Assembly (NCBI GenBank): GCA_903838675.1
Contig: CAILZI010000240.1
Location: 1 to 45,599 of the forward strand
Origin: an uncultured Verrucomicrobiota bacterium
Lineage (GTDB): Bacteria; Verrucomicrobiota; Verrucomicrobiia; Verrucomicrobiales; Verrucomicrobiaceae
Direction: 5' to 3'
DNA: 45,599 bases
This document shows, piece by piece, positions 17,294 through 24,861 of the stretch. The notes beneath the pieces are model-generated. The model saw only the letters and a program-made list of their open reading frames with translations, searched no databases and had not been told where the DNA came from. A program made the translations under genes and the position numbers. The stretch's first letter is position 1, and each line of letters opens with the position of its first letter.

Positions 17294-18589
17294 TCAGTCA
17301 TGTTCTGGCGATGACGTCACTGAGAAATCCACCAAGGGCACCAGACAACCGTTGAAAGTGTCCACTCCATGAGAGGCGGAGTCAGGGGTGCGCAGGACTT
17401 CAAACCGCACAGCCTCTGTTAGATAGTCTTCAAATCCGCGCTGGCTGCGCATGCCAAGGCTCAAATGATAGACACCGGGTACGAGACGCAGGTTTCGCCA
17501 ACGAAAGGCAAAGACGCTGACACCGGGCTGAATGGACACATTTCCACCAATGACCGCACTGGTCCATGAGGCGATTTCAAACCCCTTGCCGGAGTGGACC
17601 GCCACACCGGGCTCGATCTCCGTCACCACACCCGAGCTGTTAACGGTGATCTCAAGTTCCAGTTCCACCCCGTAGTCGATCATCCATGCAGGCTGTCCGC
17701 CTTTGTGCCCGCACATGTTGATGGCTGTCAGCCTGACTCCCGCCATCACGGGCTGGGGACGATGCAGCTCTGACAAATTCACCTCGGCTCCGGATGTCGG
17801 CGCCAAGCCTGAGTAAACGGCAATGCCCTCCTGCGTGGGACCGTCAAATACGAGACGCCCACGATCCAGAACGAGGACACGAGAGCACATACGGGACACT
17901 GCGCCAAGATTGTGACTGACAAACAACACGGTCCGCCCCGCACCCTGGGCAGCCTGCTCCATCTTGCCGAGGCATTTTTTCTGAAACGCAGCATCTCCTA
18001 CGGCGAGCACCTCATCAATAATCAGCACCTCGGGGTCCAGATGCGCGGCTATGGCAAAAGCCAGCCGCACATACATGCCTGAGGAGTAACGTTTTACCGG
18101 TGTATCGAGAAACTTTTCCACCTCGGCAAAGGCGACAATCTCATCAAATTTTTCACTCACCTGCGAACGGGACATGCCGAGCATGGCACCATTGAGGAAA
18201 ATATTTTCACGGCCTGTTAGCTCGGGATGGAAGCCTGTACCCACTTCAAGCAGCGATCCCACGGAACCCCGCAGCCTAATGCGTCCCTCGGTTGGTGCAG
18301 TGATGCGGGAGAGCAGTTTTAACATGGTGCTTTTGCCGGCACCATTGTGACCAATGATGCCCACCACCTCGCCACGGCCTATCTCAAAGCTGATGTCGCG
18401 CAGCGCCCAAAACACTTCATGTGTGCATTGTGCGGTGTCATGGCGATTGCGCGACCACCAACGCATGGGAGCCATGGCGGTGTGAATCAGGGTATCACTG
18501 AATCGCTGATAGGGCACGCGTTCCACCTGATGGTTCAGCACATAGCTTTTTCCAAGCGACTCGACCCCAATGATGGATTCAGGCTTCAT
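17294..18589 (-). CDS. wzt: polysaccharide ABC transporter ATP-binding subunit with Wzt-type C-domain
   Basis: ATP-binding subunit of an O-antigen-type ABC exporter, 431 residues. Walker A is GHNGAGKST (80-88), the signature is YSSGMYVRLA (168-177) and Walker B is LIIDE (189-193), followed by the D-loop VGDAAF. Residues from about 255 form an extra C-terminal domain (SGAEVNLSELHRPQPVMAGV, then RWRNLRLVPGVYHLSLGMRS), the beta-sandwich that in Wzt proteins recognises the finished glycan's end modification. The ATG overlaps the stop of the family-9 transferase gene (ATGA). The matching permease is at 21149-21976. The Wzm/Wzt pair indicates synthase-independent, ABC-dependent export. Confidence 0.92.
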   Translation of the reverse strand: MKPESIIGVESLGKSYVLNHQVERVPYQRFSDTLIHTAMAPMRWWSRNRHDTAQCTHEVFWALRDISFEIGRGEVVGIIGHNGAGKSTMLKLLSRITAPTEGRIRLRGSVGSLLEVGTGFHPELTGRENIFLNGAMLGMSRSQVSEKFDEIVAFAEVEKFLDTPVKRYSSGMYVRLAFAIAAHLDPEVLIIDEVLAVGDAAFQKKCLGKMEQAAQGAGRTVLFVSHNLGAVSRMCSRVLVLDRGRLVFDGPTQEGIAVYSGLAPTSGAEVNLSELHRPQPVMAGVRLTAINMCGHKGGQPAWMIDYGVELELEITVNSSGVVTEIEPGVAVHSGKGFEIASWTSAVIGGNVSIQPGVSVFAFRWRNLRLVPGVYHLSLGMRSQRGFEDYLTEAVRFEVLRTPDSASHGVDTFNGCLVPLVDFSVTSSPEHD

Positions 18590-19566
18590 TGGGGAGCACC
18601 AGCCATTGCAACCACCCGGGAAACAGCCGTAAGGATCATCTCGGCAGTCATTTGTTTCATGCAGGCAATGTCATTGGGGCAACCACTCTCCCAGTGCAGT
18701 CGAGGCTGGCGATGATGGCAGCCTGCGCATACCACCTGCGCCGACACTGCCTGCTGCCGTGGGGTTTCAAACAGTCTGCAAGAGGCGAGAGTGGGTCCAA
18801 ACACCCCGACCAGAGGTGCCTTTGTTCCTGCCGCCAGGTGCAGCATGATCGAATCAATGGTCAGCACCAGTGTGCTTTGGTTGAACAAATTGCAAATGTA
18901 GGCGAGTGGCGCTCCAATGACGAAATGATCACATCCGGAGACGCGCATTTCCGGCCGCTCGTCAGGCAGCACCTGAAGCACGCGCAGGCCCAGCTCATTC
19001 TGCAGGTGCCGAACCACGGAGTTCCACACAGTCAAAGGAACCTCTCGCACCGCCCATGAAGGCCCGGCATAAATGCATGCCACAGGCAGGTCCGCACGCG
19101 GATCTGGCGTCTGCTTGAAGTGCCATCTATATTCATGCTTTTCCGGTGGGCAGCCCATCTGCTTGAGATAAGTCTGCACCATGTGCCTCCCCGCTATATC
19201 TTCCGCTTCATAGGCCAGGTCCATCACATCCAGCCCATGCCTCAAGAGCGACTGCATGTGCGGATTTGGAAGGTGCGTCATGATTAGCAAGATCTCGGGG
19301 GCGGCCAACCGCACCGCTTCATGCATGGCTGGTTGAGTCAGAAACAGCAGCACATCCTGCGGTGATTGTTTTGCGGCGATGTCTGCGGCCGCCGCCGCCC
19401 ATAACACATCTCCGAGTCCACCGGCCCGTGCCACCACCCGCACCCGCCCGCCGCGCTTCCGCGCACACCATTGCGCCAGTACAATGACGACCGCCACTGA
19501 TACGATTTCCCATGGCCTGCGGCACAACCATGCCAGAACTTTGAGAGCGGGTTGGAACTTGACCAT
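18586..19566 (-). CDS. GT9 (heptosyltransferase-like) glycosyltransferase with N-terminal membrane segment
   Basis: Family-9 enzyme of about 326 residues. After a hydrophobic stretch (EIVSVAVVIVLAQWCA) comes the GT9 opening VRVVARAGGLGDVLWAAAA. The donor half shows STLVLTIDSIMLHLAAGTKA and LVGVFGPT, the family's typical C-terminal signature. A Cys-rich tail (VVCAGCHHRQPRLHWESGCP) follows, common in heptosyltransferase relatives. ATG at 19566 is preferred over an in-frame TTG at 19614, which would overlap the next gene upstream by 31 bases. The membrane segment is unusual for GT9 and could place it near the exporter. The sugar may be heptose or another ADP-linked donor. Confidence 0.82.
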   Translation of the reverse strand: MVKFQPALKVLAWLCRRPWEIVSVAVVIVLAQWCARKRGGRVRVVARAGGLGDVLWAAAAADIAAKQSPQDVLLFLTQPAMHEAVRLAAPEILLIMTHLPNPHMQSLLRHGLDVMDLAYEAEDIAGRHMVQTYLKQMGCPPEKHEYRWHFKQTPDPRADLPVACIYAGPSWAVREVPLTVWNSVVRHLQNELGLRVLQVLPDERPEMRVSGCDHFVIGAPLAYICNLFNQSTLVLTIDSIMLHLAAGTKAPLVGVFGPTLASCRLFETPRQQAVSAQVVCAGCHHRQPRLHWESGCPNDIACMKQMTAEMILTAVSRVVAMAGAPQ

Positions 19567-19583
19567 TGATGCATTGCCAGTCC

Positions 19584-20201
19584 TCAGCCATTCTTCCTGG
19601 CCACGAGTTCCCAACTGTAAGCACCTACGGCGTCGTTTTCGTAAACGAGCGTCGTGCCGCCGATTTCCTCCAGCAGACGTCTCACCTGGCTAAGTGAAAA
19701 ATCTGTGTGCACATGATGCTCGTTACGCGGATGCCCCATGATAGCGCAGTAATTGCGATAGCGCACTTCATCGGGGCATCCAATCACCAAAAAGCCGCCT
19801 GCTTTCAACACCCGCAGCCATTCGCGGAGAACAAAAGCGGTGTCTTCGAAATCCTCCAGCAAATGAGAACTGAAAACGTAATCCAGCGCGTCGTCGGCAA
19901 ACCAATGCAGCCTCGTTGCATCTCCGGCAAGCTGGGTGGGAAACACGCCCGAAGAGTACGGACTGGGCAGATCAATACGAACAGCAGTCTCATTGATGGG
20001 GTCACCGCCAAAACCAAGATCAACACCATCACCCTGGCAATACCCTGACAGGTTGGGTCTGTGCACCGATGTTTCACTAGCAAGCGGGCTCGTGCGCACA
20101 CCGGATACCCAGCCTTCCCGCGATAAGACACCCACCAGCACATCGCGCAGAGGCTTGTAACCCATCAACCAGGCCAGAAAGCGCTTCACGATCGTCTTCA
20201 T
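19584..20201 (-). CDS. class I SAM-dependent methyltransferase
   Basis: A small methyltransferase of 205-206 residues. Motif I is GVDLGFGGDPINETAVRIDL, followed by RLHWFADDALDYVFSSHLLE and LREWLRVLKAGGFLVIGCPD, which correspond to motif II and the post-II strand of Methyltransf_11-type enzymes. The N-terminal FLAWLMGYKPLRDVLVG is amphipathic. ATG at 20201 shares one base with the TGA of the upstream GT2 gene (TGATG); GTG at 20204 is the alternative. Probably a glycan or nucleotide-sugar methyltransferase. Confidence 0.8.
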   Translation of the reverse strand: MKTIVKRFLAWLMGYKPLRDVLVGVLSREGWVSGVRTSPLASETSVHRPNLSGYCQGDGVDLGFGGDPINETAVRIDLPSPYSSGVFPTQLAGDATRLHWFADDALDYVFSSHLLEDFEDTAFVLREWLRVLKAGGFLVIGCPDEVRYRNYCAIMGHPRNEHHVHTDFSLSQVRRLLEEIGGTTLVYENDAVGAYSWELVARKNG

Positions 20202-21148
20202 CACAACGTACGCAGCAGCAGTTTTCCGAATCCTTGAACATATCCCGTTAAGACCGGGAGAAACCGCCCTGGAGCCGTCCCCTTGAGTGCCAACGCACCG
20301 ACATAAAACAAATGCAGCAGGGCAAAATCCAGATGATCGCGAACTGAGTCTTTTCCCATGATGCGCGTCATGATGTAATGCCGGTTTCGCACTCCTTGCT
20401 CTGCAGTTCTACGCAGGCTGCTCTTGTGCTCTCCCCCTTGGGAATCGTGAAAGCAGCGTGCATCCCGCACATGGACCAGCCGATGCATGCGGCCCACACT
20501 GAGCGAAGCGGCAAGATCCTCTCCAAAGCCCCCACCTTCAAAATGATCCGGCACGGCAGGCACAGGGAGCGCGGACTTGCGGTACAAAGAGCAGCAGCCT
20601 ATCAGCCATTCCGCAGCCATCACCGGTGGAATATTATTCGAATTGTCAGGCATGAAGGTGCAGCATGGACCCACACAGGATGCAGCATAAGTTTCTCGCA
20701 CCCGCCCACGCTCAAACAATCTCATGAGAAGTGTCGCCCATCTTCCTGGTGGCTGATAACCTTGATTCGTAATGGTTGCTGTCGCACCGCCAATGGATGC
20801 GTCAGCGGAAACGACCGCATGCATGCATTCAAGACACCGAGGCTCCAATAAAACATCGTCATCCAGAAACCAGACGTAGGGCTGTGAAGATGATGCCACA
20901 GCTTGGTTGCGTTGAGGAGCCAGGCCGACCCGATCTGCTTTTTCGTAACGCCAGGAAACTGCCGCCCCCTCCCATTTTCTCTCCGCGGATTGAACCACTG
21001 CGAAGGTGCTGTCATCATCACTTGCATCACAGAACACCATTTCGGACGGCCACACCGTTTGTGCGTAAAGACTCTCAAGAAAGCGTGCAACCATGACGGT
21101 GCGGTTGCGGGTGGGCACAATCACTGAGACTGGAACCAAGGCAGCCAC
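20201..21148 (-). CDS. GT2 glycosyltransferase
   Basis: GT-A enzyme of 315 residues: VSVIVPTRNRTVMVARFLES, then the metal-binding VWFLDDDVLLEPRCL. The acceptor side shows AAEWLIGCCSLYRKS and FEGGGFGEDLAASLSVGRMH (E-D catalytic area). The start is GTG at 21148, immediately next to the TGA of the permease gene, so reinitiation is likely. It lies between the Wzm permease and a small methyltransferase. Role inferred: elongation of the exported glycan. Confidence 0.88.
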   Translation of the reverse strand: MAALVPVSVIVPTRNRTVMVARFLESLYAQTVWPSEMVFCDASDDDSTFAVVQSAERKWEGAAVSWRYEKADRVGLAPQRNQAVASSSQPYVWFLDDDVLLEPRCLECMHAVVSADASIGGATATITNQGYQPPGRWATLLMRLFERGRVRETYAASCVGPCCTFMPDNSNNIPPVMAAEWLIGCCSLYRKSALPVPAVPDHFEGGGFGEDLAASLSVGRMHRLVHVRDARCFHDSQGGEHKSSLRRTAEQGVRNRHYIMTRIMGKDSVRDHLDFALLHLFYVGALALKGTAPGRFLPVLTGYVQGFGKLLLRTL

Positions 21149-21976
21149 TCAGATGACATCCGCGAAACTCTTCTCCATGCGCCGAAAATACCGAACTGCC
21201 GCCACCAGGAAGACCAGGCTCAGACAGATGGAGAACAGGAAGCTTTTCCAATGGATTTCCGTGGTGCCGCAAATGGCCCACCGAAAGCCGTCAATGATCC
21301 CCACCACCGGGTTGATCGCGCAGATCAAACGCCCTCCCTCGCCAAACCGCTGCTCAATCGCCGTGGTGCTGTAAAACACCGGCGAGATGAACAGTCCAAA
21401 CTGCACCACAAAGGGAATAATGTAGCGAAAGTCACGGTATTTCACATTCAATGCTGTGAACAACAATCCAGGGCCCATGGCGCTCACGAATGCCAGAAGA
21501 GTCAAGACAGGCAGAGCCAGCAACCGCCAAGTCGGCACCACCCCATACCAGAGCATAAGACCCGCGAGGATCACTAGTGAGATCGCAAAATCGACAAACG
21601 CGACCACCACGGCACTCATCGGCAGAATCAGACGCGGAAAGTAAATCTTGGAAATCAAATTGGCATTGCCCACCAGACTGCTGGCAGACTCAGTCAGGGC
21701 GCTGCTGAAAAAGTACCAAGGCAGTGTGCCGGCACACACCATCATCGCGTAAGGCACCCCATCCGCAGGGAGCTGAGCCAGACTTCCGAAAATGCCTGTG
21801 CCGACCAAAACCGTCAGCAAAGGGCGAATGAGCGCCCACGAAACACCGATGGCCGTCTGCTTATAGCGCACCAAAATGTCGCGCCACGCTAGAAATCCAA
21901 ACAGTTCACGAAACCGCCAGAGATCGCGCCAGTAATGCGCCTCACTGCGTCCCGCTTCGATGACAAGCTCTTCCAT
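21149..21976 (-). CDS. wzm: polysaccharide ABC transporter permease (ABC-2 type)
   Basis: Permease of the ABC-2/TagG/Wzm type, about 275 residues. The N-terminus reads RFRELFGFLAWRDILVRYKQ, the typical cytoplasmic opening of this family, followed by six hydrophobic segments (LIRPLLTVLVGTGIFGSL, LILPMSAVVVAFVDFAISLV, LLALPVLTLLAFVSAMGPGL and others) and the conserved INPVVGIIDGFRWAICG near the C-terminus. ATG at 21976 shares one base with the TGA of rfbB (TGATG) and is preferred over the longer frame starting at 22033. It pairs with the ATPase at 17294-18589 to move the glycan across the inner membrane. Confidence 0.92.
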   Translation of the reverse strand: MEELVIEAGRSEAHYWRDLWRFRELFGFLAWRDILVRYKQTAIGVSWALIRPLLTVLVGTGIFGSLAQLPADGVPYAMMVCAGTLPWYFFSSALTESASSLVGNANLISKIYFPRLILPMSAVVVAFVDFAISLVILAGLMLWYGVVPTWRLLALPVLTLLAFVSAMGPGLLFTALNVKYRDFRYIIPFVVQFGLFISPVFYSTTAIEQRFGEGGRLICAINPVVGIIDGFRWAICGTTEIHWKSFLFSICLSLVFLVAAVRYFRRMEKSFADVI

Positions 21977-23016
21977 CAGGCTGTTTGTGGTGCTGCAACG
22001 GACCGGACCCAGTCCTGATGCAGAAGATACCAAGCAACAGTTTCACGCAGCCCAGTTTTAAAAGTGTGGTCGGGGTTCCAGCCTAGCTCGCCACAGATTT
22101 TCGTCGCGTCAATGGCGTAGCGGCGATCATGGCCGGGACGGTCGGCAACAAAGGTGATGAGGTTGCGTGAATGGCCACCAAGTTCAGGCTTAAGTTCGTC
22201 CATCAGATCACAGATCATCTGAACGAGTTGCACGTTTGTCAGTTCGTTTCGACCACCTATGTTGTAGGTATCTCCGTCCTTGCCGCTGGTGAGAACGGCC
22301 CAAAGCGCTGCAGCATGATCGGACACATAAAGCCAGTCGCGCACGTTCAGTCCATCGCCGTACACAGGAACAGGCAGGCGGCTGAGGATGCTCTGAATGA
22401 CCACAGGGATAAGCTTTTCAGGGAACTGACAGGGGCCGTAATTGTTCGAGCAGCGCGTCATCACGGCAGGCAGGCCATAGGTATGGTGGTAGCTGCGCAC
22501 AAGCATGTCGCTGGCAGCCTTGCTGGCGGAGTAAGGTGAATTTGGCGCGCAGGGGGTGCTTTCGTTGAAGGCGGGATCGTGGGGACCGAGGGAGCCGAAG
22601 ACCTCGTCGGTGGAGACATGGAGGAACTTGGACGCTCGATTCTTTAATCTGGCCGCCGGATCAGACCAATGGACGCGGCAGGCTTCAAGGAGGTGAAAAG
22701 TGCCGTTGATGTTGGTGGTGATGAAGTCGCCGGGGCCCGTAATGCTGCGATCAACATGGGATTCAGCGGCGAGATGCATGACGTGGGTGATGTCGTGCTG
22801 GCAGATGACTCGGAGGACTTCATCCATGTCACGGAGATCGACCTGCTCAAAGAGGTAACGCGGGTGGATCCCATGAATGCCTTCGAGGTTTTCGAGATGG
22901 CCGGCATAGGTGAGGCAGTCCAGATTGACAAGCTTCGTAATCTCAGGCCGGTCAATGACGTGCCGGATCAGATTGGAGCCGATGAAGCCTGCACCGCCTG
23001 TGACTAGAAGATTCAT
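21976..23016 (-). CDS. rfbB: dTDP-glucose 4,6-dehydratase
   Basis: Converts dTDP-glucose to dTDP-4-keto-6-deoxyglucose. NAD site LVTGGAGFIGSNLIRHV at the N-terminus, HLAAESHVDRSITGP, FLHVSTDEVFGSLG with the Asp-Glu pair of this dehydratase, YSASKAASDMLVRSYHHTYG with the catalytic Y-x3-K, and RCSNNYGPCQFPEKLIPVVI are all present; 346 residues is the normal length. It overlaps the UbiE-like gene upstream (ATGA) and the permease downstream (TGATG). With RfbA it supplies a deoxysugar precursor. No rfbC or rfbD is seen in the window. Confidence 0.96.
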   Translation of the reverse strand: MNLLVTGGAGFIGSNLIRHVIDRPEITKLVNLDCLTYAGHLENLEGIHGIHPRYLFEQVDLRDMDEVLRVICQHDITHVMHLAAESHVDRSITGPGDFITTNINGTFHLLEACRVHWSDPAARLKNRASKFLHVSTDEVFGSLGPHDPAFNESTPCAPNSPYSASKAASDMLVRSYHHTYGLPAVMTRCSNNYGPCQFPEKLIPVVIQSILSRLPVPVYGDGLNVRDWLYVSDHAAALWAVLTSGKDGDTYNIGGRNELTNVQLVQMICDLMDELKPELGGHSRNLITFVADRPGHDRRYAIDATKICGELGWNPDHTFKTGLRETVAWYLLHQDWVRSVAAPQTA

Positions 23017-23747
23017 CCTGCTTTGACGGCCGCGTATTCGCTGAAGACTCCCATCAGGGGGATGCGTCGTGCTTGTTGGAAACCAGCGGCCTGAAGGGCG
23101 GAGACAACGGCCTCAGGACGAACGCAGGTGTCCATGGTCTCCCAAAAGTACACCATCATTTCCTCTGCCTTTTGGCTGCGGGTGAGCAGGCGGGCGAAGA
23201 ATGGATACACAATGCCGAAGTAGAGCCTGAAGAGCGCCGAGCCGATCCTGCCCGCAGGACGAGTGGCCTCCATGATGAGGACACGGCCCCCGGGCTTGAG
23301 CACACGATGAAACTCACGGAAGGTGGCTTCGAGATCGGCAAAGTGGCGTAGGGCATATCCCACAGTAAGGAAGTCGTAGGCTTCATCCTCCAGCGGCATG
23401 CTCTCCGCACGGCTCTGGATGAAACGTGCATTCGGCAGTTTTTCCCTAGCAACGGCCAGCATGCCATCGCTGGGCTCCACGCAGGTGATCGTGCTGTCAC
23501 CACCGAGCACCTGGCTGGCGGCGACTGCAACAAGGCCAGTGCCACTGGCGACATCGAGATGCTGCATACCGGGTCGCAAGCCGTGGCGGCTCTGCGCCGT
23601 CTTGCGGTAGTGGTTGCCCGTGCCGAAGAATCCCCAGCCGACCACCGGATCGTAATGCCTGGCGCCTTGATCGAAGAGATCTTTGACGTAGCCCTGGCGT
23701 TCTTCGGGCTGCGCATAACGATGTGATAGTACAGGATGGGGAATCAT
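23013..23747 (-). CDS. UbiE-like SAM-dependent methyltransferase
   Basis: Resembles the UbiE/MenG methyltransferases: YVKDLFDQGARHYDPVVGWG, the SAM motif LDVASGTGLVAVAA, then DFLTVGYALRHFADLEATFR and HRVLKPGGRVLIMEATRPAG. The region after it (LYFGIVYPFFARLLTRSQKA) is where UbiE carries its quinone-head recognition. ATG at 23747 follows the rfbA stop by seven bases; the longer frame to 23777 would overlap rfbA. It lies between rfbA and rfbB, so a role on a deoxysugar is as plausible as one in quinone methylation. Confidence 0.75.
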   Translation of the reverse strand: MIPHPVLSHRYAQPEERQGYVKDLFDQGARHYDPVVGWGFFGTGNHYRKTAQSRHGLRPGMQHLDVASGTGLVAVAASQVLGGDSTITCVEPSDGMLAVAREKLPNARFIQSRAESMPLEDEAYDFLTVGYALRHFADLEATFREFHRVLKPGGRVLIMEATRPAGRIGSALFRLYFGIVYPFFARLLTRSQKAEEMMVYFWETMDTCVRPEAVVSALQAAGFQQARRIPLMGVFSEYAAVKAG

Positions 23748-23754
23748 GAAAGTT

Positions 23755-24642
23755 TCAGGCGCTTTTAATGCCGACACGACGTACTTCGATGGCTACTTCT
23801 GCCAGGTAGTCGCGATATTCACACTTTGGCATGCTGGCGATGAGTGTGTCGAATTGATCAAGTGTCAAAAATCCCCGGTAGAGCGCGGCCTCCTCCGGAC
23901 AGCCGAGCTTCATGCCCTGGCGTTTTTCGATGGTCTGCACATATGCGGAAGCCTCATGCAGGCTGCTGCTGGTGCCGGCATCCAGCCAGGCGGTGCCACG
24001 ACTGAGTCGCTGCACGCGCAGGCTGCCGCTACGCAGGTATTCATTGTTTACATCGGTAATTTCGAGCTCGCCACGCGTTGATGGCTGCAGCCTCTGGGCG
24101 ATCGCAACGACGTCGTTATCGTAGAGATAGACGCCGGGCACGGCATAGTTGCTGCGCGGGTGGGCTGGCTTTTCCTCCAGGGAAACGGCGCGGCCTTCAG
24201 CGTCGAATTCCACCACGCCGTAGCGTTCAGGGTCATTGACGTGGTAGGCGAAGATGGTGGCGCCGGAAATGAATTCGGCAAAGGCACGCGGAAAGGCGTC
24301 GCCCCCAAAGAAGATGTTGTCCCCGAGGATAAGAGTCACGGGGTCCTGGCCGATGAAGGACGCGGCGATGAGGAATGCCTGGGCAATGCCTTCGGGTTTT
24401 GCCTGTTCCCTGTATTCGATGACGATGCCCCACTGCGAGCCGTCCCCGAGCAGTTGTCGAAAGCGTGGCAGATCCTGCGGCGTGGAGATGAGGCAAAATT
24501 CACGAATGCCCGAAGCAATCAGCACTGTGAGCGGGTAGTACACCATCGGCTTGTCATAGACCGGCTGCAACTGCTTGGAAGCCACCTGCGTGAGCGGATA
24601 CAAACGCGAACCGGCACCGCCTGCGAGGATGATACCTTTCAT
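23755..24642 (-). CDS. rfbA: glucose-1-phosphate thymidylyltransferase
   Basis: Makes dTDP-glucose from dTTP and glucose-1-phosphate, the first step before RfbB. The nucleotide-binding start MKGIILAGGAGSRLYPLTQV, KPMVYYPLTVLIASGIREFC, the metal and nucleotide motif LILGDNIFFGGDAF, VVEFDAEGRAVSLEEKPAHP and GTAWLDAGTSSSLHEAS are diagnostic; 295 residues is the family length. It opens a tightly packed group (rfbA, UbiE-like, rfbB, wzm, GT2) and is preceded by a 219-base spacer that contains repeats, so a promoter for the group may lie there. Confidence 0.97.
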   Translation of the reverse strand: MKGIILAGGAGSRLYPLTQVASKQLQPVYDKPMVYYPLTVLIASGIREFCLISTPQDLPRFRQLLGDGSQWGIVIEYREQAKPEGIAQAFLIAASFIGQDPVTLILGDNIFFGGDAFPRAFAEFISGATIFAYHVNDPERYGVVEFDAEGRAVSLEEKPAHPRSNYAVPGVYLYDNDVVAIAQRLQPSTRGELEITDVNNEYLRSGSLRVQRLSRGTAWLDAGTSSSLHEASAYVQTIEKRQGMKLGCPEEAALYRGFLTLDQFDTLIASMPKCEYRDYLAEVAIEVRRVGIKSA

Positions 24643-24681
24643 AGTGAGGAAAGAGAGAGGAGGGGGTATGCGCGGGCGAGA

Positions 24682-24777
24682 AATGACGAATGAATGACGA
24701 GGGCCGTTCCCAGAAAGTGCCTGGCCACTGGCGACGCCAGTTTTTCGTCATTGAATATTCGGTCTTTTTTCGTCATT
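24682..24777. repeat. paired inverted repeats and hairpin upstream of rfbA
   Basis: AATGACGA occurs at 24682-24689 and 24693-24700; its reverse complement TCGTCATT occurs at 24745-24752 and 24770-24777. Inside this frame, ACTGGCG-A-CGCCAGT (24727-24741) is a perfect 7-bp hairpin followed on the plus strand by a T run, which looks like a terminator for plus-strand transcription although no plus gene ends here. The whole lies in the 219-base gap between the carbamoyltransferase stop (24862) and the rfbA start (24642). It could be an intercistronic structure or a small non-autonomous repeat. Confidence 0.5.
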
Positions 24778-24861
24778 CAGTTTTTACTCATTGATGCACT
24801 GCGCTTCTCTTCGGGTTCCTTATGGTCGTCTGTATCACTTCGTTCGGCTTGTCCTTCCGCG

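Noticed and set aside
16393..17301. 302-codon minus frame opposite the GT25 gene as a real protein
   Set aside because: Composition is shadow-like and no family pattern is seen, whereas the plus strand has clear GT25 motifs. Its junctions are reported separately as a curiosity.
24727..24745. Perfect hairpin plus T run as a true plus-strand terminator
   Set aside because: No plus-strand gene lies upstream of it within reach, so a terminator function in that direction has nothing to end; it was kept only as part of the repeat.
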